Positions 10,166-19,068 of a DNA stretch of 64,000 nt are shown in pieces; position 1 is the first letter of the stretch; each line of letters opens with the position of its first letter. The notes under the pieces are model-generated. The model made no database searches. It worked only from the letters and a program-made list of their open reading frames with translations, and was not told the origin of the DNA. The stretch comes from Flectobacillus roseus. GTDB taxonomy: Bacteria; Bacteroidota; Bacteroidia; Cytophagales; Spirosomataceae. A program made the position numbers and the translations under genes. The stretch is taken from assembly GCF_030056665.1 (NCBI RefSeq), contig NZ_JASHIG010000023.1. One strand, written 5' to 3'.

Positions 10166-11896
10166 ATGAAAAAGAATATTATTTCAAAATACTTACTTCG
10201 GTTTTCTACCTGTATGCTGCTGCTATCAATGACGATAGGCTGTACTAATCTGGACGAAGAGCTATACGACAGGATTACTTCAGAAAACTTTCTCCAAACA
10301 CGTGACGACGTAATCCGAGATTTCTTACGTCCATTTGAACATAGTTATTGGAGTATTCAAGGTGGCAATACATTTATGCTACAAGAAGATAGTTCAGACG
10401 AAATGATGACACCTAACCGCCAAGGTGACTGGTTTGATGGCGGTCAGTTCCAGCGCGTGCATTACCACACTTGGACGCCAAACGACGGTTTCACTAGCGA
10501 CCCTTGGAATGCCCTTTATGGTGGTGTAACACTAGCAACAAACTCCATTGAAGACTTGGAGGGAATTTCAGACCCAGCTAGATTCAACATGACACGTGCT
10601 GAAGTAGATGGAATGATTGCCGAACTAAAGGTACTTCGCGCATGGTTAAATCTTCGTTTGTTAGATTTTTACAGAAATATCATAATCGTTACAAAAGTAA
10701 AAGGACAAAGTGCTGGTGGCTTACAAGTACCTCCTCAGGAAGCTTTCAATTTCATTGAAAAAGAACTGAAAGATGCCATTCCACAACTTTCTACCAATAC
10801 CACTTTGGGTAATAACGTAGCTGGACGTTGGACAAAAGGCGGTGCAGCAGCATTATTAGTAAGATTGTATCTAAATGCTAAGGTATACACGGGCACAGAT
10901 CGCTTTGCTGATTGTGCTAAAGTATCTCAGGATATTATCAATGGCGTGTACGGTGGCTATGAATTAGAAAGCCGTTGGGATGCTCCTTTTGACTATACTA
11001 ACCCTACTTCTAAAGAAACAATCTTCGGTTTTCCGGGAAGTTTCAGCTTAACACACTGGCAGTATGATGGTGGTATGTATTTCTGGATGTTACCTAACCT
11101 CGCTCCTAGTTATTTTGGATTCACTGATTTTGGTAATGCCAACCCTAAATATGCGATGCAACCCGGTCTTGATGTAGATGGAGTTGAATATAGTCATACA
11201 CTAGGAAAACCATTTGTGAAGTTCCAAAAATACAAGGATGACTTACGTTTGAAAAAATATAAAAATCTTGGAAATAGCAAGCGTGAAGGTATGTTCTTGT
11301 ATGGTTATTTACCTTATGTCAACTCATCTGGTAAGCAGGATACTGTTAGAGGTTTCAAAGGTCCATACCCTCTTTACATAAGAGACCAAGTCGGTAAATT
11401 CCTTGATGCAAAACCAGGAACTGTAATTGCCGACAAAGTTTCAAATATGAACAATGCCGATAACAACTCTGGAATTTTCCCTGTGAAGTATCCATACTAC
11501 CCAAGTAGCGACGCCAACAAAATCTCTTCAGCTTATGCAGAAGTTCGTTATGCTGAAATTTACTACTCTTTAGCAGAATGTAAATACAGAGCTGGTGACA
11601 AAGCAGGTGCAGCAGCACTCTTGAATGCCGTACGTAAGCGTAACTACCCAGAAGGTTCACCAAGTTTATATAGCGCTAGTGGTAACGAACTTACAGACCG
11701 CGAAATGCTTGACGAATGGATGCGTGAATTCTTGGCAGAAGGTAGAAGAAGAACAGACTTAGTACGTTGGGGTGTATTCAGTACTGGTATTTGGTGGGAT
11801 AAAAATCCTGATAAAGATAACCATACAGACATCTTCCCAATCGGACAAAATGTATTGAACGCTTCTCCACAATTAAAGCAAAACCCTGGTTACTAA
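10166..11896 (+). CDS. SusD/RagB-family surface glycan-binding lipoprotein
   Basis: Outer-membrane surface lipoprotein of 576 residues that caps the SusC transporter and binds its ligand. The signal peptide ends in a lipobox (MTIGC, cysteine 26). The typical N-terminal TPR-like helices follow, with ITSENFLQTRDDVIRDF, and the C-terminal RagB/SusD block includes EVRYAEIYYSLAECKYRAGD and an EWMREFLAEGRRRTDLVRWG motif characteristic of the family. It starts 22 bp after the SusC gene and ends 12 bp before the heme-PA14 gene, so the three are probably one transcript. Family assignment is firm; the ligand cannot be read from sequence. Confidence 0.95.
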   Translation: MKKNIISKYLLRFSTCMLLLSMTIGCTNLDEELYDRITSENFLQTRDDVIRDFLRPFEHSYWSIQGGNTFMLQEDSSDEMMTPNRQGDWFDGGQFQRVHYHTWTPNDGFTSDPWNALYGGVTLATNSIEDLEGISDPARFNMTRAEVDGMIAELKVLRAWLNLRLLDFYRNIIIVTKVKGQSAGGLQVPPQEAFNFIEKELKDAIPQLSTNTTLGNNVAGRWTKGGAAALLVRLYLNAKVYTGTDRFADCAKVSQDIINGVYGGYELESRWDAPFDYTNPTSKETIFGFPGSFSLTHWQYDGGMYFWMLPNLAPSYFGFTDFGNANPKYAMQPGLDVDGVEYSHTLGKPFVKFQKYKDDLRLKKYKNLGNSKREGMFLYGYLPYVNSSGKQDTVRGFKGPYPLYIRDQVGKFLDAKPGTVIADKVSNMNNADNNSGIFPVKYPYYPSSDANKISSAYAEVRYAEIYYSLAECKYRAGDKAGAAALLNAVRKRNYPEGSPSLYSASGNELTDREMLDEWMREFLAEGRRRTDLVRWGVFSTGIWWDKNPDKDNHTDIFPIGQNVLNASPQLKQNPGY

Positions 11897-11908
11897 AAAT
11901 AATTTTTA

Positions 11909-14900
11909 ATGAAATCTTACAAGCCCTTGGCTGTGCTAAGTACCGCATTTTTATGTGCGGTATTTGGTACAGCCAGTCTTGGTTCAGGCAGTACTTCTAC
12001 TGGCTTTAAACCATCCCCAAAACAAACTATCGCCCCAACTCCACGTCCTCGTGAAGCTTGGGTTTTACGCTCTGTACTTGATTCAAAACCTAGAATTTTA
12101 AGTATTGCCTTACACCATAATCTTTGGCTTGCTTACAATACTAAAACAGCCTCATTGTACAAAGCTTGGTCTGGAAAAATCAATTTCAATGGTCCAGTTT
12201 ACACTTCTTCGCATGGCCCACAACCCATTTCAACGGGTATTACCTATATGGAGGAAACCGACGAAAACCCATGGCACATCGAAGTAAACGGCAAACAAAT
12301 TACACCCGAAGTTAACTACAAAGGTCATACTATTCTGAACAATCAGGTTATCCTGAAATACGAATTAGCCTATCAAGGTCAGAGAATTTTAGTAGAAGAA
12401 AAACCTGAATTTTTTGAGGTAGGAAATGGCAAAGCGGGTTACGAACGTGTTTTTACTGTAAAAAATATACCCACTGATGCTAAAGTATCAGTAAATATGC
12501 ACTTGGCTTCGATGCTGGCTACCACTGATTATTCAACAGATGGGACATTTACAATAAGTAATCAACGTGATGAGCAAAGCCAAAATCAGGCTTTTAAAGC
12601 AATTGATGGAAAACTGACGTTAAACAATACGGGTAAAACTACCTTTTCTATTCACCTAACACCAAAACCTGAACAACCTCTAGCTTCGCAAACAATGAGC
12701 AGGTCAGAAATGATTGCGAATCTTTTTGCCAAAAGTGATTGTAATACCTGTCATAATCAGGACGTAAAAACGGTGGGGCCATCGTACAAAGCCATCGCTG
12801 AACGTTACGAAAACAATGAGCAAAACCGCAACACGCTTATTGCCAAAGTAATTAAAGGCGGAGCTGGTAATTGGGGACAAATCCCGATGTCGCCACACCC
12901 TACTCTAAAAAAGGAAGATGCTGATGCAATGGTTTCTTACATCATGAGTCTCGATGCAGCCAAAGAAAGAGAACAAGCTGCGAGTAAACTGATGCCAAGA
13001 CCTGCCTATAAGATTATTCTCAAAGCAGAAAAACCAAACCAATCCGCTAAAACCGAAAAACAAGGTATCGCCATCAACGTGTATCAATTTGCCAATGCAA
13101 TTGGCGAAGTCCCTGAAGTAAATGATGAAATGTTGCCTGTAAAATCTGGTTCTATCAATGCTTTGCACTTAGATGAACAAGATTTTGGTGACTTGAAAGA
13201 TAACTTTGCCATTTATGCCAGCGGTTTTATCAACATCAAGAAAACAACCAATATTGACTTTAGATTAGTTTGTGATGATGGCGGTAAACTCTTTATTGAT
13301 AACAAACTCATTATCGATAATGGCGTAAATCACGGTTTGCAACCTACCGACGGAGAAATTATTTTGAAACCGGGCAAGCATCCTTTCAGATTAGAATACT
13401 ACCAAGGTTTATACGGCAAAGGGCTTTCGTTACAATGGCGACCTTACGGTAGCAAGGCTTTTGTAGTAGTACCGCCTTCTGTGTTTACTTATAAAGAATC
13501 TGCCATAAAAAATACAGGACAAACAGCGATTAAGGTTCAGAAAAATGATATTCCGGGTGACCAATCACCATTGGTTGCGGTGCATCCAAGCTTTACTTTA
13601 TCGCAGGCAAGACCAGACAATTTTCAGCCCAAAGTAGGTGGGATGGATTTTCTATCTGATGGTAGAATGGTCGTGAGTACTTGGGATTCTCTGGGTTCTG
13701 TATATATTATTGACGGACGAAAAGCGACTTCTCCAAGTGATATCCAAGTGAAGCGTATCGCTTATGGGCTTGCCGAACCTTTGGGTTTGAAAGTGGTGGA
13801 TGATGAAATTTACATCATGCAAAAGCAAGAACTCACCAAGCTAGTTGACTTAAACAACGACGAGCTAATTGATGAGTACCAAACCATTTGCAATGGCTGG
13901 AAAGTCTCGGCCAACTTCCATGAATTTGCTTTTGGGCTAGTTTATAAAGATGGCTATTTCTACGGAACACTCGCTACAGCCATTAACCCGGGTGGTGCAA
14001 GTACCAAACCACAAATTCCTGACCGTGGAAAAGCCATCAAAATTTCAAAGAAAGATGGTTCATTCTCGTTTGTAGCTTCGGGTTTAAGAACACCTAACGG
14101 CATAGGTTTAGGCGTAGATAATGAAATTTTTATCGCTGATAATCAAGGAGACTGGTTACCTGCCAACAAAATTGTTCATTTACAAGAAGGTGCTTGGTAT
14201 GGTTCTCGTTCGGTAGATTTTGAAGGTACTGCCAATCGTCAAGAAACACTGCCTGTGGTGTGGCTTACACAAGACGAAATTGGTAATTCGCCAAGCCAGC
14301 CAGCCAAGCTTAATATTGGCCCTTATCAGAATCAAATGATTCACGGCGATGTAACCCACGGAGGAATCAAAAGAGTATTTGCTGAAAAAATAAACGGTAC
14401 GTATCAAGGTGCAGTATTTAGATTTACGCAAGGTTTAGAAGCTGGTGTAAATCGCCTTGTGTGGAGTCCAGACGGCGCATTGTATATTGGCGGTGTGGGT
14501 TCAACTGGCAACTGGGGACACGCTGGAAAACTTAGTTATGGTTTACAAAAAATGACCTTCAATAATAAAGTAACTTTTGAAATGCTTGCCGTTCGTGCAA
14601 AATCGGATGGTGTAGAAATTGAATTTACAGAACCTTTGAAAGAAGGTGTTGGCGAAAAAGCGTCAGACTATGACATTCGTCAATGGTGGTTTAAGCCAAC
14701 TGGCGATTATGGTGGTCCAAAATTGGATAATGAAAGCTTACCTGTAAAATCAGTAAGTGTATCTGCCGACCGCAAGAAAGTAACACTACAACTAGCTGGA
14801 ATGAAAAGTAAACACGTCGTTTATATCCACTTAAACAGAAAAACGATTGTTAGTCAAAATGGCAATAATCTGTGGAGTACGGAAGCTTGGTACACGATGA

Positions 14901-14914
14901 ATGTTTTACCATAA
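11909..14914 (+). CDS. secreted cytochrome c / PA14 / beta-propeller multidomain protein
   Basis: Exported 1001-residue protein in the SusCD transcript. After a signal peptide (about 1-23) comes a beta-rich N-terminal domain of unknown role (about 45-255). A class I cytochrome c domain (about 262-352) has CNTCH at 278-282 and a candidate axial methionine, M327, in IPMSPH. A PA14 domain (about 400-545) contains DDGGKLFIDNKLIIDNG, often carbohydrate-binding. A glucose/sorbosone-dehydrogenase-like propeller (about 560-900) precedes a C-terminal Ig-like segment. Known relatives join heme and propeller domains in periplasmic or surface oxidoreductases. Oxidation of a sugar with electrons passed to heme is inferred; no cofactor or active site is proven. 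Confidence 0.85.
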   Translation: MKSYKPLAVLSTAFLCAVFGTASLGSGSTSTGFKPSPKQTIAPTPRPREAWVLRSVLDSKPRILSIALHHNLWLAYNTKTASLYKAWSGKINFNGPVYTSSHGPQPISTGITYMEETDENPWHIEVNGKQITPEVNYKGHTILNNQVILKYELAYQGQRILVEEKPEFFEVGNGKAGYERVFTVKNIPTDAKVSVNMHLASMLATTDYSTDGTFTISNQRDEQSQNQAFKAIDGKLTLNNTGKTTFSIHLTPKPEQPLASQTMSRSEMIANLFAKSDCNTCHNQDVKTVGPSYKAIAERYENNEQNRNTLIAKVIKGGAGNWGQIPMSPHPTLKKEDADAMVSYIMSLDAAKEREQAASKLMPRPAYKIILKAEKPNQSAKTEKQGIAINVYQFANAIGEVPEVNDEMLPVKSGSINALHLDEQDFGDLKDNFAIYASGFINIKKTTNIDFRLVCDDGGKLFIDNKLIIDNGVNHGLQPTDGEIILKPGKHPFRLEYYQGLYGKGLSLQWRPYGSKAFVVVPPSVFTYKESAIKNTGQTAIKVQKNDIPGDQSPLVAVHPSFTLSQARPDNFQPKVGGMDFLSDGRMVVSTWDSLGSVYIIDGRKATSPSDIQVKRIAYGLAEPLGLKVVDDEIYIMQKQELTKLVDLNNDELIDEYQTICNGWKVSANFHEFAFGLVYKDGYFYGTLATAINPGGASTKPQIPDRGKAIKISKKDGSFSFVASGLRTPNGIGLGVDNEIFIADNQGDWLPANKIVHLQEGAWYGSRSVDFEGTANRQETLPVVWLTQDEIGNSPSQPAKLNIGPYQNQMIHGDVTHGGIKRVFAEKINGTYQGAVFRFTQGLEAGVNRLVWSPDGALYIGGVGSTGNWGHAGKLSYGLQKMTFNNKVTFEMLAVRAKSDGVEIEFTEPLKEGVGEKASDYDIRQWWFKPTGDYGGPKLDNESLPVKSVSVSADRKKVTLQLAGMKSKHVVYIHLNRKTIVSQNGNNLWSTEAWYTMNVLP

Positions 14915-14937
14915 TGAAGAATAAGATGTAATCGAAC

Positions 14938-15080
14938 ATGAGTCATCCCTAATTTTAAAATTGAGATTATTTACCAAGTTTTCACTCAGCATAAGACGCA
15001 ATCATTTTGTATTTACTGATAGAATATAAATTGTAAAATAATCGCTCATTTAGACAATCACTAAATTAGGGATGGCTCAT
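14938..15080. repeat. 143-bp element with 18-bp terminal inverted repeats
   Basis: The ends ATGAGTCATCCCTAATTT (14938-14955) and the complement of 15063-15080 match at 17 of 18 positions. Inside, read on the minus strand, lies a diverged copy of the composite repeat seen at 35998-36195 and 42146-42250 (GATTATTTTA, then GTATTC-like sequence, CAGTA, and AATGATTGCGTCTT). It fills the gap between two convergent genes and encodes nothing. It could be a miniature mobile element or a large bidirectional terminator hairpin. Confidence 0.75.
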
Positions 15081-15119
15081 ATTTTTGCATAAAGCCCAAT
15101 AATGCAATAACCTTTCACC

Positions 15120-15923
15120 TTACAAATACCTACCTAAATTCAATTCGGCATCGCTGTTCTGTTGCAACCCCTTAGCAAACAGGTTTTTCATTCTAATAGC
15201 CGCCTCTGGTTGTGCCAAGGCTTCAAAAAAGCGGGTTTGGGTATCCATAATCTGTTCATTTTTAGGATTTACCACTCTTTCATTGATGATTGATTTGATT
15301 TCTGCAATTACTTTTTTATCAAACGACGCAATACGTTGAGCCAAATTTTCTACAAAAGCATCTAATTCGTCGTCGGCAATGGCACGGTTTACCCAGCCAT
15401 AAGCGGCGGCAGTTTCGGCATCGAAATCACTTCCACTCAAAATAATTTCTAATGCTTTTGCTTTGCCAGTCAGTAAATGTAATCGTTCCATTCCGCCACC
15501 ACCTGGGAAGATACTGAAGCCAATTTCGGGCTGACCAAAAATCGCTTTTTCTTTACTCGCAAATCGCATATCCATTGCTTGGGCAAATTCGCTACCCAAT
15601 CCTCTGGCACGTCCTCTGATAGAAGCAATACTGACAAAAGGAGCTTGTTCAAAGCGTTTAGCAATGTCTGGCCAAGATTTTGAAAGTCCTGTTTTTCCTG
15701 CTCCTTTTGGAAATCCCGTTGCTTTCAAAACATCTAAGTGGGCAATAAAGAAATCTGGATTGGCACTTTCAAAAACCACAACCTTTAGGTTTTCAGCAGC
15801 TTCAAACTCATCTATCAGGACGATTAATTCTTCTGACATTTCTGGGCCAAAAAGATTGATTGGCGGATTGTCTATAATTACTTTCCAGTAACTATCGCTT
15901 ATTTTTTGAGTTGTTAAAATCAT
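15120..15923 (-). CDS. enoyl-CoA hydratase/isomerase-family protein
   Basis: Crotonase-fold protein of 267 residues. The oxyanion-hole region SIRGRARGLGSEFAQAMDMRFAS and the block FGQPEIGFSIFPGGGGMERL are conserved, with the glutamate of GQPEIG in a usual catalytic position. The crotonase superfamily covers hydratases, isomerases and C-C hydrolases, so the reaction is not fixed. The gene is divergent from an HxlR regulator (16035) and shares with it a 64-bp operator-like region, so it is probably controlled by that regulator. No other beta-oxidation gene is adjacent, which argues for a detoxification or side-chain role (inference). Confidence 0.85.
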   Translation of the reverse strand: MILTTQKISDSYWKVIIDNPPINLFGPEMSEELIVLIDEFEAAENLKVVVFESANPDFFIAHLDVLKATGFPKGAGKTGLSKSWPDIAKRFEQAPFVSIASIRGRARGLGSEFAQAMDMRFASKEKAIFGQPEIGFSIFPGGGGMERLHLLTGKAKALEIILSGSDFDAETAAAYGWVNRAIADDELDAFVENLAQRIASFDKKVIAEIKSIINERVVNPKNEQIMDTQTRFFEALAQPEAAIRMKNLFAKGLQQNSDAELNLGRYL

Positions 15924-15970
15924 ATAATTACGTTTTTTTATTGCAAAACAAAATCCATTACTTTACTTTT

Positions 15971-16034
15971 GCAAGTAGTTATCTAAATGTAGATTAATAA
16001 CAAAAAGTAAATTAATATTGATAATCATCTACTT
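15971..16034. promoter_or_regulatory. HxlR operator region, copy A
   Basis: This 64-bp stretch aligns almost without gaps to 19910-19975; the core AATAACAAAAAGTAAATTA is identical apart from its edges. It opens with AAGTAGTTATC and ends with CTACTT, giving an outer inverted repeat AAGTAG/CTACTT, plus an inner ATCTA-AATG-TAGAT dyad. A TACTTTTG promoter box at 15964-15971 points to the HxlR gene, so binding here should block its own transcription. Confidence 0.65.
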
Positions 16035-16367
16035 ATGTCTGAAAAAAAATGCAATTATGCTGAATGTCCTATTACCAGAACTGCGGATGTAATTGGCGGT
16101 AAGTGGACTTTACCCATTATTTTTGCTTTGATATACGAAACCAAACGTTTTAAAGAGTTGGAAAGAAGTATCGAGGGCATCAATACCCGTATGCTCGTGA
16201 AAGAACTCAAGCAATTAGAAGACAATGGTCTTGTCATTAGAAAAGTCTATGCCGAAGTTCCCCCACGAGTTGAGTACTCGTTGACAGATAAAGGAAAAGC
16301 CTTAAAAAACGTACTTATCGAAATGCGAGAATGGGGTAATCAGTACCTCTCATTATCGACCACATAG
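16035..16367 (+). CDS. HxlR-type winged-helix regulator (first of three)
   Basis: Cytoplasmic DNA-binding protein of 110 residues, the normal length for the family. The HxlR core is clear: VIGGKWTLPIIFAL, RFKELERSIEGINTRMLVKELKQLE and VPPRVEYSLTDKGKAL. Two N-terminal cysteines (C6, C11) sit where redox- or electrophile-sensing HxlR/YodB-type proteins carry their sensing cysteine. It is divergent from a crotonase gene and the same operator-like sequence also lies before the 19800-16373 gene run, so that run is a likely second target. Confidence 0.9.
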   Translation: MSEKKCNYAECPITRTADVIGGKWTLPIIFALIYETKRFKELERSIEGINTRMLVKELKQLEDNGLVIRKVYAEVPPRVEYSLTDKGKALKNVLIEMREWGNQYLSLSTT

Positions 16368-16372
16368 TTAAA

Positions 16373-17269
16373 TTAATTGAGATTAAAACTCATTTTTCTA
16401 AATTCAACAGGCGTCATTCCTGTCTGCTTTTTGAATAATCGGGTAAAATAAGATGGACTTTCAAAGCCCAATTCATAAGCTATTTCGGCTACGCCTTGCT
16501 CTGCAATTTGTAAAAGGTTTTTAGCTTCTGAAATAAGCGAAATATGAATTAACTCCATGGCGGTTTTGCCCGTTTCTTGTTTCAGTAAATCACTTAAATA
16601 GCGTGGAGAAAGATACAGTTGCTCCGCCAGTTTGTTGACGGAGGGTAGCCCATTTTCTTGCAATTCTCCACTTTTGAAATATGTTTTTAATAAATCTGTA
16701 AACTTTGTGGCAGTTTTGCCCGTTACCTCTGCCCTATTGATAAACTGCCTTTTGTAATACCGTTGAGCATACATGAGTACCGACGCTACATGACTCAAAA
16801 TAATTTCACGACTGTACTCGTCGGTATTATTGAGATATTCCCCTTTTATTTTGTCGTGAAGTTCCCACATAATCGCTTCTTCTTTGGGCGAAAGGTGCAA
16901 AGCTTCGTTTGTTTCATAGTCGAAATATCCGTATTTCTCAATACTCTGATGCAATTCATGTCCATTCAAATAATCCTCATGAACCAATAGCATAAAGCCC
17001 TTTTCTTCAAATTGCAGGTTTTTCATTTCGATTATTTGTCGTGGTTTTACAAATATCATAGAGCCATTGGTATGATCGTAAGGGGTACGACCATACAGAA
17101 TTACGCCCGATTTTATCTTTTTAAAACCAATCATATAACAATCGCTTGTAAACTCTCGGTCGCCCAATGGACAATTCGACTGGCAACCAACCACACTGAA
17201 AAGTGGATGTTCGGGCATTGCCCAGCCATTGCCACGATGCAATTCGCTAAGGGTTTTGTAGTGTTTCAT
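16373..17269 (-). CDS. AraC-family transcriptional regulator
   Basis: 298 residues: an N-terminal sensing domain (about 1-180) and a C-terminal AraC double HTH (about 200-296) with AEIAYELGFESPSYFTRLFKKQTGMTP. It is a paralogue of the regulator at 27009-27926; both open with a SELH motif, carry a KI(K)SG-YGRTPYDH/YGKTKYDH block and a KPRQIIE motif. It ends six bases from the HxlR gene end (convergent) and lies 55 bp downstream of an alpha/beta hydrolase in the same direction, so it may close the operon that starts at 19800. Confidence 0.92.
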   Translation of the reverse strand: MKHYKTLSELHRGNGWAMPEHPLFSVVGCQSNCPLGDREFTSDCYMIGFKKIKSGVILYGRTPYDHTNGSMIFVKPRQIIEMKNLQFEEKGFMLLVHEDYLNGHELHQSIEKYGYFDYETNEALHLSPKEEAIMWELHDKIKGEYLNNTDEYSREIILSHVASVLMYAQRYYKRQFINRAEVTGKTATKFTDLLKTYFKSGELQENGLPSVNKLAEQLYLSPRYLSDLLKQETGKTAMELIHISLISEAKNLLQIAEQGVAEIAYELGFESPSYFTRLFKKQTGMTPVEFRKMSFNLN

Positions 17270-17324
17270 GGTATTTTTCGAAACAAAAAAATCTAACGTA
17301 TTTAATTATACGAAAAACTCTTCT

Positions 17325-18164
17325 TTAAGCTTTCTGAAGGAACAAATTAATGTAAGCACTCACCAACGTTGGATATTGATGCTGAGGACCATGTCCAGTT
17401 TCATGCAAAATAAGATGCTGGGTGGTAGGGGCATTTTTCAATAACGGAAACCAGTTTTCCACGGCAAAACTTATATCATTATCACCCGAAACCACAAAGA
17501 CTGGTGTTTGAAGAGTTTTATAACGTTCTCTTAAATTGAGCTTGTCTTCTCTAAAAGCTATCGAACCCGCAAAGTATCGTTGTAGAATCTCCTGAGTGGC
17601 AGGGATGAGACTGCGGTCTAAGCGTTGGGCAATACGTTCGTGCGAGGCTTGAGCCAATTGTTTGCTTTTTTCAGAAGATGGTTCAAAAAACAATACATAT
17701 TCATCTTCTAAATCGTTGGTAGGCTTCAAGGCTTTTTCAAAAAAGATAGGCTGAATTGGAATTTCAGTATTTCCTGGAGGGTTTGTACCTACCAAAACCG
17801 TTTTCAACACTCGGTCGGGATACTGAAACATAAGACTTTGAGTAACCAAACCTCCATACGACCAACCCAATACATTAAACTGTTGAATGTCCAAATAATC
17901 AAGGAGTTGGATAATTTCTTGGGCTACATCAATGGTATTTAAAGGAAGTTCGCCTTCCGAAAGACCAATACCCGAATAGTCGAAAATCGTAACTGTATTT
18001 TGAGCTGCTAATCCGTCTAAAAAAAGTGGATCCCAAGTGTCTAAAATCCCTCTAAATCTGTTCACTAAAACAAGGTGTTCACCAGTACCAAACTGACGAT
18101 ATGCTCTTTTTTTACCATCAATTGTGGCAAATTGAGTTGCTGCGGTTAATGCTAAAGATTCCAT
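17325..18164 (-). CDS. alpha/beta hydrolase
   Basis: Cytoplasmic alpha/beta-hydrolase-fold enzyme of 279 residues with nucleophile elbow GWSYGG, an oxyanion region near the N terminus (VLVNRFRG, where HGxxG is replaced by NRFRG), an acidic residue in SGDNDIS and a C-terminal histidine in ETGHGPQHQYP. It is a tandem paralogue of the next gene (18183), 18 bp apart; both begin with an ATQF/ATQY motif and the YRQFG segment. The altered HG motif suggests a modified oxyanion hole. The substrate is unknown. Confidence 0.85.
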   Translation of the reverse strand: MESLALTAATQFATIDGKKRAYRQFGTGEHLVLVNRFRGILDTWDPLFLDGLAAQNTVTIFDYSGIGLSEGELPLNTIDVAQEIIQLLDYLDIQQFNVLGWSYGGLVTQSLMFQYPDRVLKTVLVGTNPPGNTEIPIQPIFFEKALKPTNDLEDEYVLFFEPSSEKSKQLAQASHERIAQRLDRSLIPATQEILQRYFAGSIAFREDKLNLRERYKTLQTPVFVVSGDNDISFAVENWFPLLKNAPTTQHLILHETGHGPQHQYPTLVSAYINLFLQKA

Positions 18165-18182
18165 TGGAGTACTATTTTGAGG

Positions 18183-19025
18183 TTAGAAATTATTGAGAAA
18201 ATCACTTGCTTGATTGACAAATAGTTCAGGGTATTGATAAAAAGAACCATGTGCCGAGTCGGGATAATAAGACAGCACCGCATTAGGCAACTGCTTGAAC
18301 AACAGATACGAATTGTCTGAATCCATCATTTCATCATCGCTTCCTTGGATGATTAACACAGGGTGTTTAATAGATGCCAAGTCGATAGTCACAGGGTCTG
18401 TTCCCCATTCAGTAATGGCTTTCATTTGTGCCATAATTGCTTTTTCGTTGGCTTCTTGGTCACGGTCAACAGTTCTGGCATACAGTCTTTGTAAAGTTGC
18501 CATTCCTTTCGAGCGACTTACTTCCGACGGCGTAAAGAAGATAAATAGAAAACGCTCAATTGGTGTTTTTTGCATAGCTTTTCCAATCAATTGAGGGAAT
18601 TCCTCCAGTACTTTCGAGCCTTGCGGGGCTGCTCCAACAATAATTAATTTTCTAACTAAATCTGGATAATCTTGTACTAAATATTGAGCAATAAAACCAC
18701 CCAACGAAAAGCCTAAAACATCAAATTGAGAGATACCCAATGCTTTGATAAAAGCCACAGCTTCGTGGGTCATATCGGCTACCTTGTTAGGGGTTTCGCC
18801 TGAACTGTTACCAACACCAGTATTATCAAAAATAATTACTTCTCTTTCAGCTGCTAACCCGTTGAGAATAATAGGATCCCAATTGTCTAAAGTACCCGTA
18901 AAGTGTTGGAAGCCAATGACTGGAATACCTGATTTTTTACCAAACTGACGATAAGCATAATTATTACCGTTTACTTCGATGTATTGCGTAGCAGCTTCAG
19001 CCGCATAATTGATTTGAGTTGACAT
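18183..19025 (-). CDS. alpha/beta hydrolase
   Basis: 280-residue alpha/beta hydrolase with nucleophile elbow GFSLGG, acid in QGSDDEMM and C-terminal histidine in SAHGSFYQYP. In place of the HGxxG oxyanion motif it has QHFTGTLDNWDP, parallel to its tandem paralogue, so both may belong to one subfamily. It sits between the paralogue (18 bp) and a hypothetical gene (43 bp upstream), all in one direction, likely one transcript under the operator at 19910. A C-C bond, ester or epoxide substrate cannot be told apart. Confidence 0.86.
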   Translation of the reverse strand: MSTQINYAAEAATQYIEVNGNNYAYRQFGKKSGIPVIGFQHFTGTLDNWDPIILNGLAAEREVIIFDNTGVGNSSGETPNKVADMTHEAVAFIKALGISQFDVLGFSLGGFIAQYLVQDYPDLVRKLIIVGAAPQGSKVLEEFPQLIGKAMQKTPIERFLFIFFTPSEVSRSKGMATLQRLYARTVDRDQEANEKAIMAQMKAITEWGTDPVTIDLASIKHPVLIIQGSDDEMMDSDNSYLLFKQLPNAVLSYYPDSAHGSFYQYPELFVNQASDFLNNF

Positions 19026-19068
19026 GTTATTAAGGAGTTATCAGTAAACCGAATTTGTGGAAAAGAGT

